From NCBI RefSeq assembly GCF_029633865.1, contig NC_079221.1, positions 5,880,200-5,944,199 on the forward strand: a stretch of DNA of 64,000 nt. Direction: 5' to 3'. This stretch comes from Lampris incognitus (Eukaryota > Chordata > Actinopteri > Lampriformes > Lampridae). Position numbers and translations under genes: made by a program. Every line of letters begins with the position of its first letter. Within the stretch, counting starts at the first letter, position 1. A model generated the notes under the pieces. That model saw only the letters and a program-made list of their open reading frames with translations. It ran no database searches and was not told the origin of the DNA. Below are positions 11,719 through 25,946 of the stretch, piece after piece.

Positions 11719-11786
11719 ATGGCTTTAAGGCAGGAAGGCCGCGGCCCAATAAAGCCATAGAAGCGGCTAGACGTCTCGAGACGTCT
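11719..11786. promoter_or_regulatory. stem-loop plus 18-bp palindrome, CNE-like
   Basis: ATGGCTTTA (11719-11727) pairs with TAAAGCCAT (11750-11758), and the perfect palindrome AGACGTCTCGAGACGTCT occupies 11769-11786, followed by an ACTTTATGACG motif resembling posterior Hox/Cdx sites. Structure is seen; regulatory function is inferred. Confidence 0.4.
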
Positions 11787-12494
11787 GGCCTAAATGACTT
11801 TATGACGCGGGCCGGCGATAGCGCCCCCTTTCAAGCCCCCTCTTCTCTCTTTCTCTTCTTTCTCTCTCTCTCTCTTTTTTTTCCCTCTTCCTCGGGTGCT
11901 GCGTCTGAAATGTAGACCCTGTTCTTTATAACGGGAGGGGAGGGGGGGTCTGCTCCATAACTAGTATCCCCCCCACCCTCCCCACCCCCCCTACCCCCTA
12001 CCCCCCACCCCCCGTCCACTCAGTGGTCACGTTTATTCATCAACGCCACTGAATGGACGAAACTTCACTTTGACTGCTTGGTCCGCTGGCTGGGCCTGCG
12101 ATCGAACCTGCGACCGAACTGGGAGGAGGTCGCCGGAGCGACCCGGCGGGACTGGCCCGTCCGCCCCGCGTCCCGGTCTGACCTCACGGAGCCGCAGACT
12201 TGAGCGGTGAACGTGCAGGAGAAAGTCGAAAGCCCGGATAGGGGGGAGGAGGGGGGGAGATTTGGGATGAGTCTTAATTAATGTTCATGAGGACATCGTC
12301 ACGTCGCTACGGCGCGAGACGAACGCGTCGACGAGGTAAGTTAACGCAGGTCGTCGCCGTCACCAGCGCGGGTCTGTAGCAGCCCGAGGCCGTCGGCCAT
12401 AGCTGAGGAGCAGAGCGACCGCCAGAGGGCGATATTGTACTTATTAGAGAGCCGACGGCAGCCTCTTTAAAAGCCCGTGACCACCGGGCCCCAT
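11787..12494. other. unassigned spacer with pyrimidine tracts
   Basis: CT-rich tract at 11838-11895 and C-rich tracts near 11970-12015; otherwise unique GC-rich sequence without a recognised feature. Confidence 0.4.
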
Positions 12495-14102
12495 ACGTAG
12501 TCCGAGGTAGGTACAGACATATACATACGTAGTCCGAGGTAGGTACAGACACAGTCCGAGGTAGGTACAGACACATACGTACATAGTCCGAGGTAGGTAC
12601 AGACACAGTCAGAGGTAGATACGGACACATACACAGTCCGAGGTAGGCACAGACACATACGTACATAGTCCTAGGTAGGTACAGACACATACGTACATAG
12701 TCCGAGGTAGGTACAGACACAGTCAGAGGTAGATACGGACACATACACAGTCCGAGGTAGGCACAGACACATACGTACATAGTCCCAGGTAGGCACAGAC
12801 ACATACGTACATAGTCCTAGGTAGGTACAGACACATACGTACATAGTCCCAGGTAGGTACAGACACATACGTACATAGTCCCAGGTAGGTACAGACACAT
12901 ACGTACATAGTCCCAGGTAGGTACAGACACATACGTACATAGTCCCAGGCAGGTACAGACACATACGTACATAGTCCCAGGTAGGTACAGACACATACGT
13001 ACATAGTCCCAGGTAGGTACAGACACATACGTACATAGTCCCAGGTAGGTACAGACACATACGTACATAGTCCGAGGTAGGTACAGACACATACGTACAT
13101 AGTCCCAGTTAGGTACAGACACATACGTACATAGTCCGAGGTAGGCACAGACACATACGTACATAGTCCCAGTTAGGTACAGACACATACGTACATAGTC
13201 CGAGGTAGGCACAGACACATACGTACATAGTCCGAGGTAGGTACAGACACATACGTACATAGTCCCAGTTAGGTACAGACACATACGTACATAGTCCGAG
13301 GTAGGTACAGACACATACGTACATAGTCCCAGGTAGGTACAGACACATACGTACATAGTCCCAGGTAGGTACAGACACATACGTACATAGTCCCAGTTAG
13401 GTACAGACACATACATACGTAGTCCCAGGTAGGTACAGACACATACGTACATAGTCCCAGTTAGGTACAGACACAGTCAGAGGTAGGTACAGACACATAC
13501 GTACATAGTCCCAGGTAGGTACAGACACATACGTACATAGTCCCAGGTAGGTACAGACACATACGTACATAGTCCCAGGTAGGTACAGACACATACGTAC
13601 ATAGTCCCAGGTAGGTACAGACACATACGTACATAGTCCCAGGTAGGTACAGACACATACGTACATAGTCCCAGGTAGGTACAGACACATACATACATAG
13701 TCCCAGGTAGGTACAGACACATACGTACATAGTCCCAGTACAGACACATACGTACATAGTCCCAGGTAGGTACAGACACATACGTACATAGTCCCAGGCA
13801 GGTACAGACACATACATACATAGTCCCATGTAGGTACAGACACATACGTACATAGTCCCAGGTAGGTACAGACACATACGTACATAGTCCCAGGTAGGTA
13901 CAGACACATACGTACATAGTCCCAGGTAGGTACAGACACATACGTACATAGTCCCAGGTAGGTACAGACACATACGTACATAGTCCCAGGTAGGTACAGA
14001 CACATACGTACATAGTCCCAGTTAGGTACAGACACATACGTACATAGTCCCAGGTAGGTACAGAGTACAGACACGTACATAGCCCGAGGCAGGTACAGAC
14101 AG
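12495..14102. repeat. 32-bp minisatellite, about 1.6 kb
   Basis: Roughly 50 copies of a 32-bp unit (CAGACACATACGTACATAGT followed by CCCAGGTAGGTA), with variants CCGAGG, GTTAGG and shorter units at the left end. Because 32 is not a multiple of 3, every frame cycles through the same pseudo-peptide, which yields long artefactual open frames on the - strand. Confidence 0.96.
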
Positions 14103-15480
14103 AACCGACGGACCGCGGCCATAATCCGTGGACCCGGAGGTGAACCGGGTAATCCGTGGGAGGAAGAGGAAACAATAAAACAAATAAATAAATAAATAAA
14201 TCGCCTCATTTCTGGAAAACCTAATGAGGCGCCCATCAAACGAGGCGCCAAAAGAAAAGCGGGAGATTTACTGACGCGTCTTGTTTTCCATACTTTATTT
14301 TTTTTGCACAACACGGTCCAATAGAGGCGTAGACGGCTCGCGGAGCGCGTCCTTAAATGCCAGCCGAACAGAACCGAGGCTGATCCAGGCTGCACGCGGC
14401 CTCTCGGAGACAACGACCCCTCGCAGCCTCTTCCCGGCAGTGGCAGAAGCTTCATTCATGCTGCACTCGACGAAACCTCAGTAATACAAAGTGCTCTAGA
14501 GACCCCCCCTCCCCCTCCCCCTCCCCCTTTATCTGGACAAGCTGGCCCAGTTCTGCTTAAATTCAAGTCATGAAAAACCCGCACGTAGTTAGAGGGCACG
14601 ACCTAACCCGAAGAAAGTCGTTTTTGGGTGTTGTTGATTTTTTTTTTTTTTTTGTCACCTCCGTTATTTCCTCTCCTGCGCCATAATAATCTCGGCGTTT
14701 TTGTCCGGGCGAAATCGATCGACGGAAGGTTTTCCGGCGTTATAACGGACGTTATAACGGATGACGCGTGATATCTGTGAGGTGATCGAGGTCAGTCGGT
14801 TTCTGTCGGGGCGCAGCCGGCGTTCAGCAGCGTATCTTGACACGTCATTGTGTTGGGGGGGGGTCTTCTTTACACGGGAACAAACAGAGGGGGGGGGGTA
14901 ACGGTGGTGTAACGGGGGTGGGGGTGGGGGGGTTGGCACCGTCGGTGGCGCTGTCTGCGCAGGGCGGAGAGCGGTGCAGTTTGTCGCGTCCTCTGCAGAC
15001 CCGTCATAGCGGATGGAGAGGGGGTCTTCTGAGCGTTACGCCCCTTCAGGATTCGAACCCACGTTGCCCCGTGCTGCCGGAAAAACAAAACAAATCCCCA
15101 GGCCCGAGCGTTTCAGCGCGCGGCAGCAAGGCTAGGCTAGGCTAGGCTAGTCCAGGCTTTAAGGCCTGCTAGCCCCGGTACGGCCGGAGGAAGCGCTCCG
15201 CGCCTTCAGCGTAGGGGGAGGAAGAGGCCCGTCGTCATCCTCACTGGAGGGAACCCCACACGAACTGGGACGATTTCCACATTTGCTGAGGCTGATAATA
15301 ATAATAATAATAATAACCGTAAATACTTAAAGGTGATGGCAGCGCTGAGTCAGGACCAGTCCGGCTTAGTTGCTGTGTTAGCAGGTCTACTTTAGACCTA
15401 GAGGCCAGCTCAAGCCGGCATCACGCGGAGCCGCGCGCAGCAGCAGCAGCAGGGAGAGCCAAAACACGAAAGTGTGGTCG
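14103..15480. other. unassigned spacer
   Basis: Holds small simple repeats only: AAAT at about 14178-14200, an AGGCT repeat at 15130-15150, ATA at 15294-15317 and CAG at 15438-15452. A TTCGAACCC tRNA-B-box-like word at 15052-15060 has no partner A box. No gene is recognised. Confidence 0.4.
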
Positions 15481-16805
<1,325 letters not shown>

Positions 16806-16889
16806 ATCACATCACCGCCTTCACCTCGGTCGTCAGGTGAGATTCTCATTAAGGCTAGTGTTGACATGAAAGCCGCGTCCACCCAATCA

Positions 16890-16925
<36 letters not shown>

Positions 16926-18609
16926 GTCGCCATCGTACGCATTCTCCCCTAAAGGCCAAAAGTGCTTTTTTTAGTAAGTTTCCTTCTGTCATAAATGGCG
17001 GAATTTCGGTCCATCACACTCAGAGGTTCTGAGGTCGGTGTTCCAGCGCCACGCCTCGTGCGCGAGACCCGGGCCTCGCCCCGTCGGCCTGCTCGCACGG
17101 AGCCACATGTCGGAGCGCCGCGTTCAAACGCGCACCGGCCCAAACTCCGCACACGGCGCCTCCCGCCTGCGGAGGAGGACGCGAGGGCCGCGTGACTGAC
17201 ACGTAAACACTGCACGGGATGCGCATTGGCTGTCACGAGCTGCAGCCGCGCGCACGGACGACCCGGGGGCCTCGCGCACGGACAACGCGACAGCGTGTGG
17301 AATAAATAGTGATTGTTATTTGTTAATTCGGCGGATTGATTATTACCGTAATACCGCGAGAGCCGAGATGTGCAGAATTTCCTTGGCAATTTTTAATTTG
17401 ATTTGATTTAATTTTTGTTGCTATTTTACTTCTGTGCAGATGTTGTCAGATGCTGTTAGGTCATCGTTTGGGTCTTTGTTCTTTTCTCTGCTTATAGGAC
17501 CCCCCCGCCCCCCCCCTCCCCTCTCGCTTCTTGTTCTTCACCACATGTCGGACCGAGCTGGATTCTTCGTATATGTGAGAACTCACGCGGACTGGAGGCG
17601 CGAGACGGGGCCACGGCAGCCTACACGCACCACCCCGGGCTGGGTCGCCGAGGTGTATCTCGGGGCTGGGGCCGGAATGAGTTTATAATTAGCAGCCTGG
17701 TCCACGGGCGGGTCATTAACACGGCAAGTACTAATCCTGGTCGACGCGTGATTCCACGTTCTGACCTCGAGGCTCCGCGCGGAGTCCGGAAAGCCCCGCC
17801 CCCCCCGCTCCCCCCCCCACACCACTCAGAAATCATAACAAAGTGACCACTGTGTATCTATCTTACACTGTTAGATCTCATCGCCACGTCACCACCACCC
17901 TTCAGCCCCACCCCCACCCCCACCCACCCCCACCCCCGCATTGCAATGCAGAACATCCCTGGAAGGCTACCAGGAACTGTGCAAAGTAGAGCAAGAAACA
18001 GATGAGCGCAACGGAGTTTAAAAGGCCAAAGGGGGGCGGGGGGCGGGGGGCTGGGAGGGTGGTGGTGGTGGTGGTGGTGGTGGGTTTGCATCACGACGTT
18101 GATCGAAACGTTGTTATAACGCTGCGGATAACAGGAAGTGCGCTGCTGCCCTCTGATCCCGTGAAGATGGACGCAGCCCGCAGACGTGGCAGCGTCGCGC
18201 CGCGCACCGTTATCTGGGTCGGTGGGACCGCCTCAGACGCGGGACCGCCTCAGACGCTTTGCTTCGATCGCTCCGATCGACCGAACCCCCGCTGGGCAGC
18301 AGCGAGACGCCCCCCCCCCCACCACCACCCAAAACAACAGCGACGACCCCCGGAGGTCGCCTGTGCGAGCAGCTTGACTACGACCTTTTGAAACGTGTCT
18401 CAAAACGTCAAGTGCAAAGCAGGCGGATTTAAACGGTACAAAAGTGCACGAGATCAAATCCTCTACCCGGGCACGCGCACGTGTAAACCCCCCCGCGTGT
18501 CTGCGAGTCCTGCATGCTATAACGCACCGGCGCGGGGCAGAGCTTCCCGCGCCGGGGCCATTTTGAAAGTGGGCAGATTGTTAAAATATCAACACGTCCT
18601 CAGTAAGCC
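16806..18609. other. unassigned spacer
   Basis: CAT repeat at 16891-16925, AT-rich Hox-like block at 17300-17420, C-rich tracts near 17790-17940 and GGT repeat at about 18057-18082. A 13-bp direct repeat (GGGACCGCCTCAG) occurs at 18225-18256. No exon, RNA gene or mobile element is recognised. Confidence 0.4.
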
Positions 18610-19055
18610 GGTGCGACCCCCTTGTTTCCCCTGTGCGACCCCCTTGTTTCCCCCGTGCGACCCCCTTGTTTCCCCCGTGCGACCCCTTTGTTTCCCCTGT
18701 GCGACCCCCTTGTTTCCCCTGTGCGACCCCCTTGTTTCCCCTGTGCGACCCCCTTGTTTCCCCCGTGCGACCCCCTTGTTTCCCCTGTGCGACCCCCTTG
18801 TTTCCCCTGTGCGACCCCCTTGTTTCCCCTGTGTGACCCTCTTATTTCCCCTGTGCGACCCCCTTGTTTCCCCCGTGCGACCCCTTTGTTTCCCCTGTGC
18901 GACCCCCTTGTTTCCCCTGTGCGACCCCCTTATTTCCCCTGTGCGACCCCCTTGTTTCTCCTGTGCGACCCCCTTATTTCCCCTGTGCGCCCCCCCTTGT
19001 TTCCCCTGTGCGACCCCCTTGTTTCCCCTGTGCGACCCCCTTGTTTCCCTGTGAA
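18610..19055. repeat. 21-bp minisatellite
   Basis: About 21 units of GTGCGACCCCCTTGTTTCCCC. The period is a multiple of three, so a long artefactual open frame reads CDPLVSPVRPPCFP. Confidence 0.95.
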
Positions 19056-19458
19056 GCGCCTTATAAGAGCTGACTTGACGTTAGCCTCGAGCTAGCGAGC
19101 CAGCTAGCGTGCACGTTATAACCGCTACTACGTGACATTAACGCTTCCCTGTTATTAATGTTCCTCCTCACGAGCGCTTATGGAAGGACGTTTATTGCTG
19201 CAGGGAAAGTAACGCGTTGTAATGACGGAGGAGCGCGAGGACGCCGCTTAAAACGTCACCGCGGGTCGTAACGAGCTGCTTGTACAGACGACCCAGGGGG
19301 TCGTTTTACTTTATTTTATTTTATTTTATATTTTTGGGGGGTTTTATTTTATCTTTTAAAATGAGACCTTAACAAGAAAACAAAATGCACCGGGTTTAAA
19401 AGTCAAAATATGACGAGCTATTTAAGCCAGGGCGCGCGCACACACACACACACACACT

Positions 19459-19524
<66 letters not shown>

Positions 19525-21083
19525 CACACACACACAGAGACGTCTTATTTATTGGACCGGTTGGCTGCGGACCCGTAATGAGACACACATTTGGGCCACA
19601 TGCGCGAGGTGGAAGGGGTTTGGAAAGAGTGAGACTTTACGAGTGGCGAGCGTACAAGCTGGTGGTGCCGGAGGAAGTCGCCATGCCGTCACCGAGATCT
19701 GCCCCTGGATCCCCCCCCCCCCCCCCGACGTCCCGCTGCACCGCCGTCCTGGCTGCTGCAGGCCCAGCGGTTCTGGCTGCTGCAGGCCCAGCGGTTCTGG
19801 CTGCTGCAGGCCCAGCACTGCAGACCACGCGGGCTGCGTTCACACCAAGAGCTGCACTCATATAATGCGTGTGTGTGTGCGTGTGTGCGTGTGCGTGCGT
19901 GTGACATATTTATTCTGTTTTCCCGTTTCTAAGCTCTTGTAGTGTCTTTTTTCGCCACGCACCCGGATGGCAGCCCGGACGTGTCGGTTTTGTCGTCGTC
20001 TCGGAAATAAATAGGAGGCTGTCCGCGCGGACACGCGCACCGCTCGTTTCCGCCTCCCCCTCTTTTGTCGGGGGGGGGGGGGGCGCCTTATTCTCTCTCT
20101 TCCAGCCCCTGGCCATTCGTTTGGACGCCGCAGCGTTACGGCAGGTTAAACCTGCAGGAGCCGGATCACGCTCGTCCGGTGCGTAATGCGTAAAACAGAG
20201 GGCCGGCACGCCGCCGCCGGGTCGAAGCCGGAGGCGGCGGCGGAATCTCCGCTGCGCTGCGGCGTCACAGCGCTGGATAGACCCCCAGACCTGCCCCCGG
20301 AAAACCTCCTGCTCGGGTTTAGATAAAAAATAAAATATGTAAAAACGCAAAAAGAAAACCCGAACAAAATAAAAAATAAACGCGCAAATAAAATAAAACA
20401 AAACAAAACACGTTGGCCTTTCTCCAGACGGTTTGTAGCGAGCGGTCCGTCGCAATTATTCCGCAGGTTCGATGGAACGCGGCGACTCCGGCGCTCGCGT
20501 GACCGGCGCAGGCGCCGTAAGGTGGGCAGCAGCGGCTCCTCATGGCGCCGCGCCGACGATGGCGAGTCTCCGAACGGAGGAGGACGACAGGACGACCCTT
20601 CTTCCGGCGCGGGCGCCTCCGCGGCGGCCGGGGCCTCCTCCGCCGCCCTCCGCCGGCGGCCTCGGGCGGCGCGTTGAGCCGGATGTGGGTCCTGGCGGAA
20701 CGCGGTGTCGGTTGGCGCATTAGCGGGTCGCTCGGGTGCGGCTCGGGAACGACGCTAATCTGCACGGCCCGGCGCGGCCCGGCGCGCGGAGGGAATTGAC
20801 AAGGACGTTAACGATCGCCGTATTTCGCACGAGGGCCTTGCCATGCCGGGAGTGCGCGCGCACGCGAGCACGAGAACGACAGCAACGGAGAGATGCGGTC
20901 GACGTCCGCTCGCGGAACTAGAGCGCCAGCGAGGCGTCGACGTTAAAAAGAAGGCCACGATCGAGGCTAATTAAAGGCTAATTAAAGTTCTCGTAATCGT
21001 TATCTGCAGAAACAATACCGAGCCGCCGACACGAGACCATACGTCATGTGCTGTAACCAGGAAGACAAAGCACAAAGAGTCAA
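19056..21083. other. unassigned spacer with small repeats
   Basis: CA-rich microsatellite 19436-19537; three copies of a 24-bp unit (GGCTGCTGCAGGCCCAGCGG core) at 19748-19820; GT repeat 19866-19905; A/T-rich AAATA/AAACA runs at 20325-20410. The GC-rich block at 20470-20960 has long frames on both strands but no domain. No gene is recognised. Confidence 0.4.
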
Positions 21084-21357
21084 ACCTATATATATAAATA
21101 TATAAATAAATATTTATATGTATATATTTATATTTATATTTATATAGATATTTTTTATATTTATATTTATATATATATATTTTATATTTATATTTATATA
21201 TATTTTTATATACATATTTTTATATCTATATATATATAATATTTATATTTATATTTAATTTTTATATTTATATACATATTTTTATATCTATATCTATATA
21301 TATATATTTATATATTTATATTTATATACATATTTTTATATTTATATTTATATTTCT
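21084..21357. repeat. TA-rich microsatellite
   Basis: TATATTTATATTTATA-type repeat of about 270 bp. Confidence 0.93.
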
Positions 21358-24250
21358 AAGGAAAAGAAGAAATAAAGACACGAAAAGAAAACCGTAAATT
21401 TCGTCTCGGTTGTTGTTGTGTTTTTTTTATTTTCACGCTCTTCAATCACGAATTTCATATTGATGACGCGGAGCTGCGTGCAGAAAGACAAAAAAAATAA
21501 AAAAATAAAACAAACCGAAAAAACAAAACGAACCAAGCCAAACGTGGACGGTTGACATATTTTCTAGCTGAACGCACACGTCGACGTGCCAGAGGAGGCT
21601 GCTGGAAGCTTCTCTGCGGAGGATTCCAGACGAGGAGTCCACTTTCCCAAACGGGCTCGGGAATACGCCGCAGCAGCCAGCGTCGATGGCCTCGTTTCGG
21701 CTCGCGCAAGACCCAGATGCACGAGTCCGATACGTGCCCCCTCGCGTCCCCGTCCGTAATTTATATTTTGGGGCTATGGGAGATGACAGGCATGGGCTGC
21801 ACAACAACAACTACACACAGAAAAAATAGAAAGAGAGAGAGAGAGAGTCATATCTATAAGGGTCGATTGGGGAGGACGGTTCTGCTCTTCACCACGACCC
21901 GGACGGGCTTTGCCGGTCCACCAGAGCTTATCAAACTCGAATTCCCGACTCCAGCCATAGCATTCCTAAAACGAGGAATTTGTTTTTCACCGTCACTCCT
22001 CTCCAGAAGAACCGGGAATGCTTCTGATATTATGCACCGCGGCACGGCTGCGGCACAACCTCCCCCCTCCCCCCCCCCCCCTCCTCCTCCCCCCTCCCTC
22101 CCCCCCTCCCACCCTTCCTTTTTTTAGAGGACAATTTACAACTTGGTAATAGACCTTTTTATGTGCCTGCATCGCCTGTCATTGGATGCCACTGGTCATG
22201 TGTGAGACTCGAACGTCTTCATGGCCCTTTTCCCCATTTCCCAGGCGAATTTTCCCACAGCATTCTGCATCCATGCCCTTCCAGCCCGGCCGCCCCGCGC
22301 GCGCGCTCCCTTTCCTTTTTATATCCACCCCCCCCCCAAAAAAAACCCCCAAAAAAACAAAGCAAAATGCCCGTCGTTCGTCTCGTGTCAGGTCGGAGCT
22401 GCGGGGGGAATTTCGCGACACCGTCGATCCGTTCGGAGGAGCGTTTCGGCGCGCGCCTGGGAAGAGGAGCCTCGCGTCGGCACGAGCGCGTCCGCACGCG
22501 CGGCGTGGGTAAAGCCGGGAGAACGAACATGGATTACCTGACGTCTGCAGGTAAGGAATTCCGTCTGGGTGGGGGGTGTGGTGGGGGGTGGTGTGGGTGG
22601 GAAAAGCGGGATTTCTTATTTGTCCCGTTTGATCGAAGGCTTCCTGTTTTCGCTCGTCACGTCCTTGGACGAGGAAGGGCTCGCGGCTTCTAGGTGCGTG
22701 GCGCGCGCCCCGAGATGGACGCCGCGTATCGCGTCGCGCAGACTTATTTAAACGGTGCAAGAAAGATACCGCGAGGTGTTTTGGTTTTTTGGGGGGGAAA
22801 CCCCCCCCCCTGTCTCGTGCTAACCTTAAACGAAGAAAACGTGGGAGCCCGACAACAGCCACGCGCAGGCTGCAGCGTCACGTTTCCCTGACAATAATCG
22901 CTGCTGTTTGCGGGGGACCCCCCCCCCGATATTGGCCGAGCACCTGTGGGCCAAAGCTGCAAAAAATGTGCGTTGCGCGTGCGGCGACGAGGGCTGCGGT
23001 CATCCCGGTCACACCGGGGATGCCACGACCCCTGCAAATGTGCACGCGTTGCGTCTTTACCCCCCCCACCCCCCACCCCCACACCACCCCCCCCCCCATC
23101 TTACTTTGCGGCTGCGGAAACCAGAAATCGGCCTGTTTTCGTTCCGAGCGTCGTGCCTGTCAGTCTCCAACAACGACCAACGACCGACGTCACGTCCCGT
23201 TCAACGCCTCCTCGCGCGCACAGGGCTCGGGTTAACGCGCAGGCGGAGAGGGGGGGGGGTGGGTTACGGGGTGCACGGAGGCGGTGATCCGTTTGGGGGT
23301 AAAGCGCAGCGGCTTGGCCCTGCGGACCCTGGGCTGCTCGGAGCGAACAAAGACAGTATTTCACCGGCGGCTTGACAGGCGGCCGCGAAACTATTTACAG
23401 CCTCCACTGCAATGCGGCAAACCGGGGGGGGGGGGGGACCCCCGGAGGGGGGGGGGGACCCCGGAGGCAGGGCGAGCAGGGCGAGCAGGGCGAGCAAAAG
23501 GGGGACGGCTTTTGTCGTTCCCCCGTTACGCGTTTTCACGTGTGCGGAGATTTTTTTTGGGGACGCACGATGAAAACGAACAGTTTCGGGGGGCAGGCTC
23601 GGTTCAGAGGCCTCGTCTTGGACGCGTGGGTCCTTCTGCAGCGGGGAGGAACGAAATCCCCACGAACGGATCGTCGTCGTCCCCCCCCTCACCCCCACCC
23701 CCACCGCCCCCCCCACGGCCAGTCCACGACGACTTCAACTCCGCACAACGACAAGCGGACTGCTAAAAAAAAATTAATAATATTAGTGAGCCTAATTATC
23801 ACGCGCGTGGCCAAACAGCTGCTGCGTGGTAGCAGGCCCACCGCCTCGCGCGCCACACTCTGCCCAGCGTCCTCATAGCGGACACCACGCAAACCGTCTT
23901 TTCTTCTCCTCTTCTTCTTCTTCTTCTTCTCTTTTTTCTCGTTTCTCTTTTCTTCTGCCTTCGCGTGAAACCGGTTCATTGATTTAATATCGGGGGAGGG
24001 AGGGAGGGAGGGAGGGAGGGAGGGAGGGGGGGGGGCGGAGGGGGCGACGCGAGTTTATCTCCGCTCCAAAACAACCGAGCTGTTCGGTTCGCCAGCAGGA
24101 GGCGGTGTTGCCCAACAGTCAGTTCCGCTGCTCTCGCTCGGCCCCCCCCTCCTCACCTCGCCGGTTGTTATCGGGCGATGTGATTGGTCCAAACACGTCG
24201 TTACCAAGCGACCTGCTGCAGAGACCTGTGCTGCTGGTGTGGAGGCTCTC

Positions 24251-24282
<32 letters not shown>

Positions 24283-24574
24283 GAATTGGTGGTGTTTTAC
24301 ACGTGCACTCATGTGGAGCCAATGTATGACCTTCAGGCCACGTGCTGTGATGAGCGATTGCTGACGCGTATCTTTATATGTGAGCGATGGGCTTAATTGG
24401 TTAAACTCAAACCAAATGTGTCGTAACACGGGGATGCTGATTGTTCCGTACAGACACACACCACGGCCCGGTGAGTCCTCCCCGCAGGCCTGTTGTGTAT
24501 CCACCCGGAGAGTAACACACACACATGTTGTTGTGACTAAAACCGGACATGGAATCACTGTTTTTATGTCTTTA
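21358..24574. other. long spacer without a recognised gene
   Basis: Contains homopyrimidine tracts (22062-22125), C-rich runs (22330-22350, 23060-23100), G-rich runs (23423-23460), GAGG repeat (23990-24035) and GTT repeat (24251-24283). A short frame at 22530-22553 starting MDYLTSAG ends at a consensus-like donor (gtaagg), but nothing downstream supports a gene. hoxd5-hoxd8 homeoboxes are absent. Confidence 0.45.
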
Positions 24575-24826
24575 CGCATGCTCAGTCAGGGTTTTTTTTA
24601 TGTCTTTACGCATGCTGTCAGGGGTTTTATGTCTTTACGCATGCGCAGTCAGGGTTGTTTTATGTCTCCACGCATGCGCAGTCAGGGGTTTTTATGTCTA
24701 CGCATGCTCAGTCAGGGGTTTTATGGCTTTACGCATGCTGTCAGGGGTTTTATGTCTTTACGCATGCGCAGTCAGGGTTGTTGATGTCTCCACGCATGCG
24801 CAGTCAGGGGTTTTATGAGTCCACGT
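24575..24826. repeat. minisatellite carrying CGCATGCGCA motifs
   Basis: About eight to nine variable units of 24-30 bp with core GTCTTTACGCATGCGCAGTC followed by AGGGGTTTTAT. Several units keep ACGCATGCGCAG, close to the NRF1 consensus; others read CATGCTCAG or CATGCTGTC. Confidence 0.88.
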
Positions 24827-25794
24827 TGCGGTATCAACAAGTTTAAGGCGTCTGTGTCGCCGTAATTGGCAATATTCGTCAGTTAGCTGGAGAATAAACT
24901 ACTCACCGCGGACTCCCAACGGCACAGCCATTGTAAAGCTCTGTCGCCCTCATTTGGGCGGATGACCGCGTGAGTCTGGTCACAGCCGGCAGGCAGAGGG
25001 CGTCACCTGCCGCACAGGTGAACCTCGTTGACGTCAGCACGCCGGGGTCAGCGGAAAGGGCTCTGGGGGGGTCAAATAAAGACAGACGCAATTAAACTAA
25101 TTTGGATGTTTGAACCATGGTGGTTCCACGGCTTCTACACATCAGATCCATGTAATGATCAGATCCATGTCCTAGCCTCTGAAAACCACAACGCGCTCAT
25201 AAAGGTGCGCATATGGAGGCCCAGTAGAGGACTCCGAAGTCCGGCGGGCCCTTAATGTAGCGCACCCTCCCCCCCCCCCCAAAAAAAAGTTGTGAATTCC
25301 TGTTTGACATTATTAGAATTTCTGCCCCACAACGCGCAGCCAAACTAGCCACACGTCCCAAGCAGCCCCTGCCGTTTAGACGGAGAGGAGGGGGGGCGGG
25401 GCAAGTACGCATTGCGCTCTGTGATTGGCCGGAAAGGCGGGATGACGTTGGCCCTCGCGTCTTTCTCATTGGCCGCGGTCGGATCCAGGCTGCTGGAGGT
25501 TTGATTTGAGCACAACATTTAAATGCGAGTTTGTTATTGTGTCACGAACACGTACACACGCACACACACGCACGCATGCGCACACGCACACACACGAAAC
25601 AAAAAATATAACGCGGACTTTGCTTGGTTAGACCGTCCAAGGGCCCTACGTGTCAAACTTTTATTTTATCTTTTGAAATATGTCGTCCTGTAATATCCCA
25701 CGACGAAGTCAGACCCCCCCCCCTCCTCCTCCTCCCCCCCCCCTCCTCCTCTCCCCCCGCCAGTTTCCGCGTTTCTTGCGCTGGGTGGCATCGG
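24827..25794. other. unassigned spacer
   Basis: Mostly unique; CA/CG repeats at 25550-25597 and C/T tracts at 25710-25760. Two ATTGG words (25423 and 25468) lie 45 bp apart in a GC-rich block, which could mark a promoter-like segment. No exon is recognised. Confidence 0.35.
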
Positions 25795-25946
25795 CGTTAT
25801 TGAATAAGTGCAACTTTGCGGGTTATTTATGGAGCGGCGCGGCGCCGTGAGTGGCTGCGGAGGAGCACGTGACGCCATTAAAGTTTGTTTTATGGCCCGC
25901 GAGCTGACAAGCCAAAATATAATTCTCATTGTGTATTAGCAAGGCC
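25795..25946 (+). promoter_or_regulatory. CNE-like block, possible relic of a hoxd8-region promoter
   Basis: Holds GGTTATTTATGG, CACGTGACGCCATTAAAG, GTTTTATGGCCCGCGAG and AAAATATAATTCTCATTGTG within 150 bp: an E-box and several TTTATGG/ATTAAA homeodomain or Cdx-type sites, with none of the simple repeats that fill its surroundings. It lies where hoxd8 would be. Regulatory role and ancestry are inferred. Confidence 0.35.

Noticed and set aside
12307-14455. Very long - strand open frames repeating YVCVCTYLGLCTYVSVPTWD
   Set aside because: They translate a 32-bp minisatellite; all frames show the same cycling peptide, with no conserved ends or gene context.
18395-19095. Frame encoding CDPLVSPVRPPCFP repeats
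   Set aside because: A 21-bp minisatellite read in frame.
22376-22693. Open frame with MDYLTSAG before a gtaagg donor as a Hox first exon
   Set aside because: It does not match any Hox N-terminus and no homeobox exon follows before hoxd4a.
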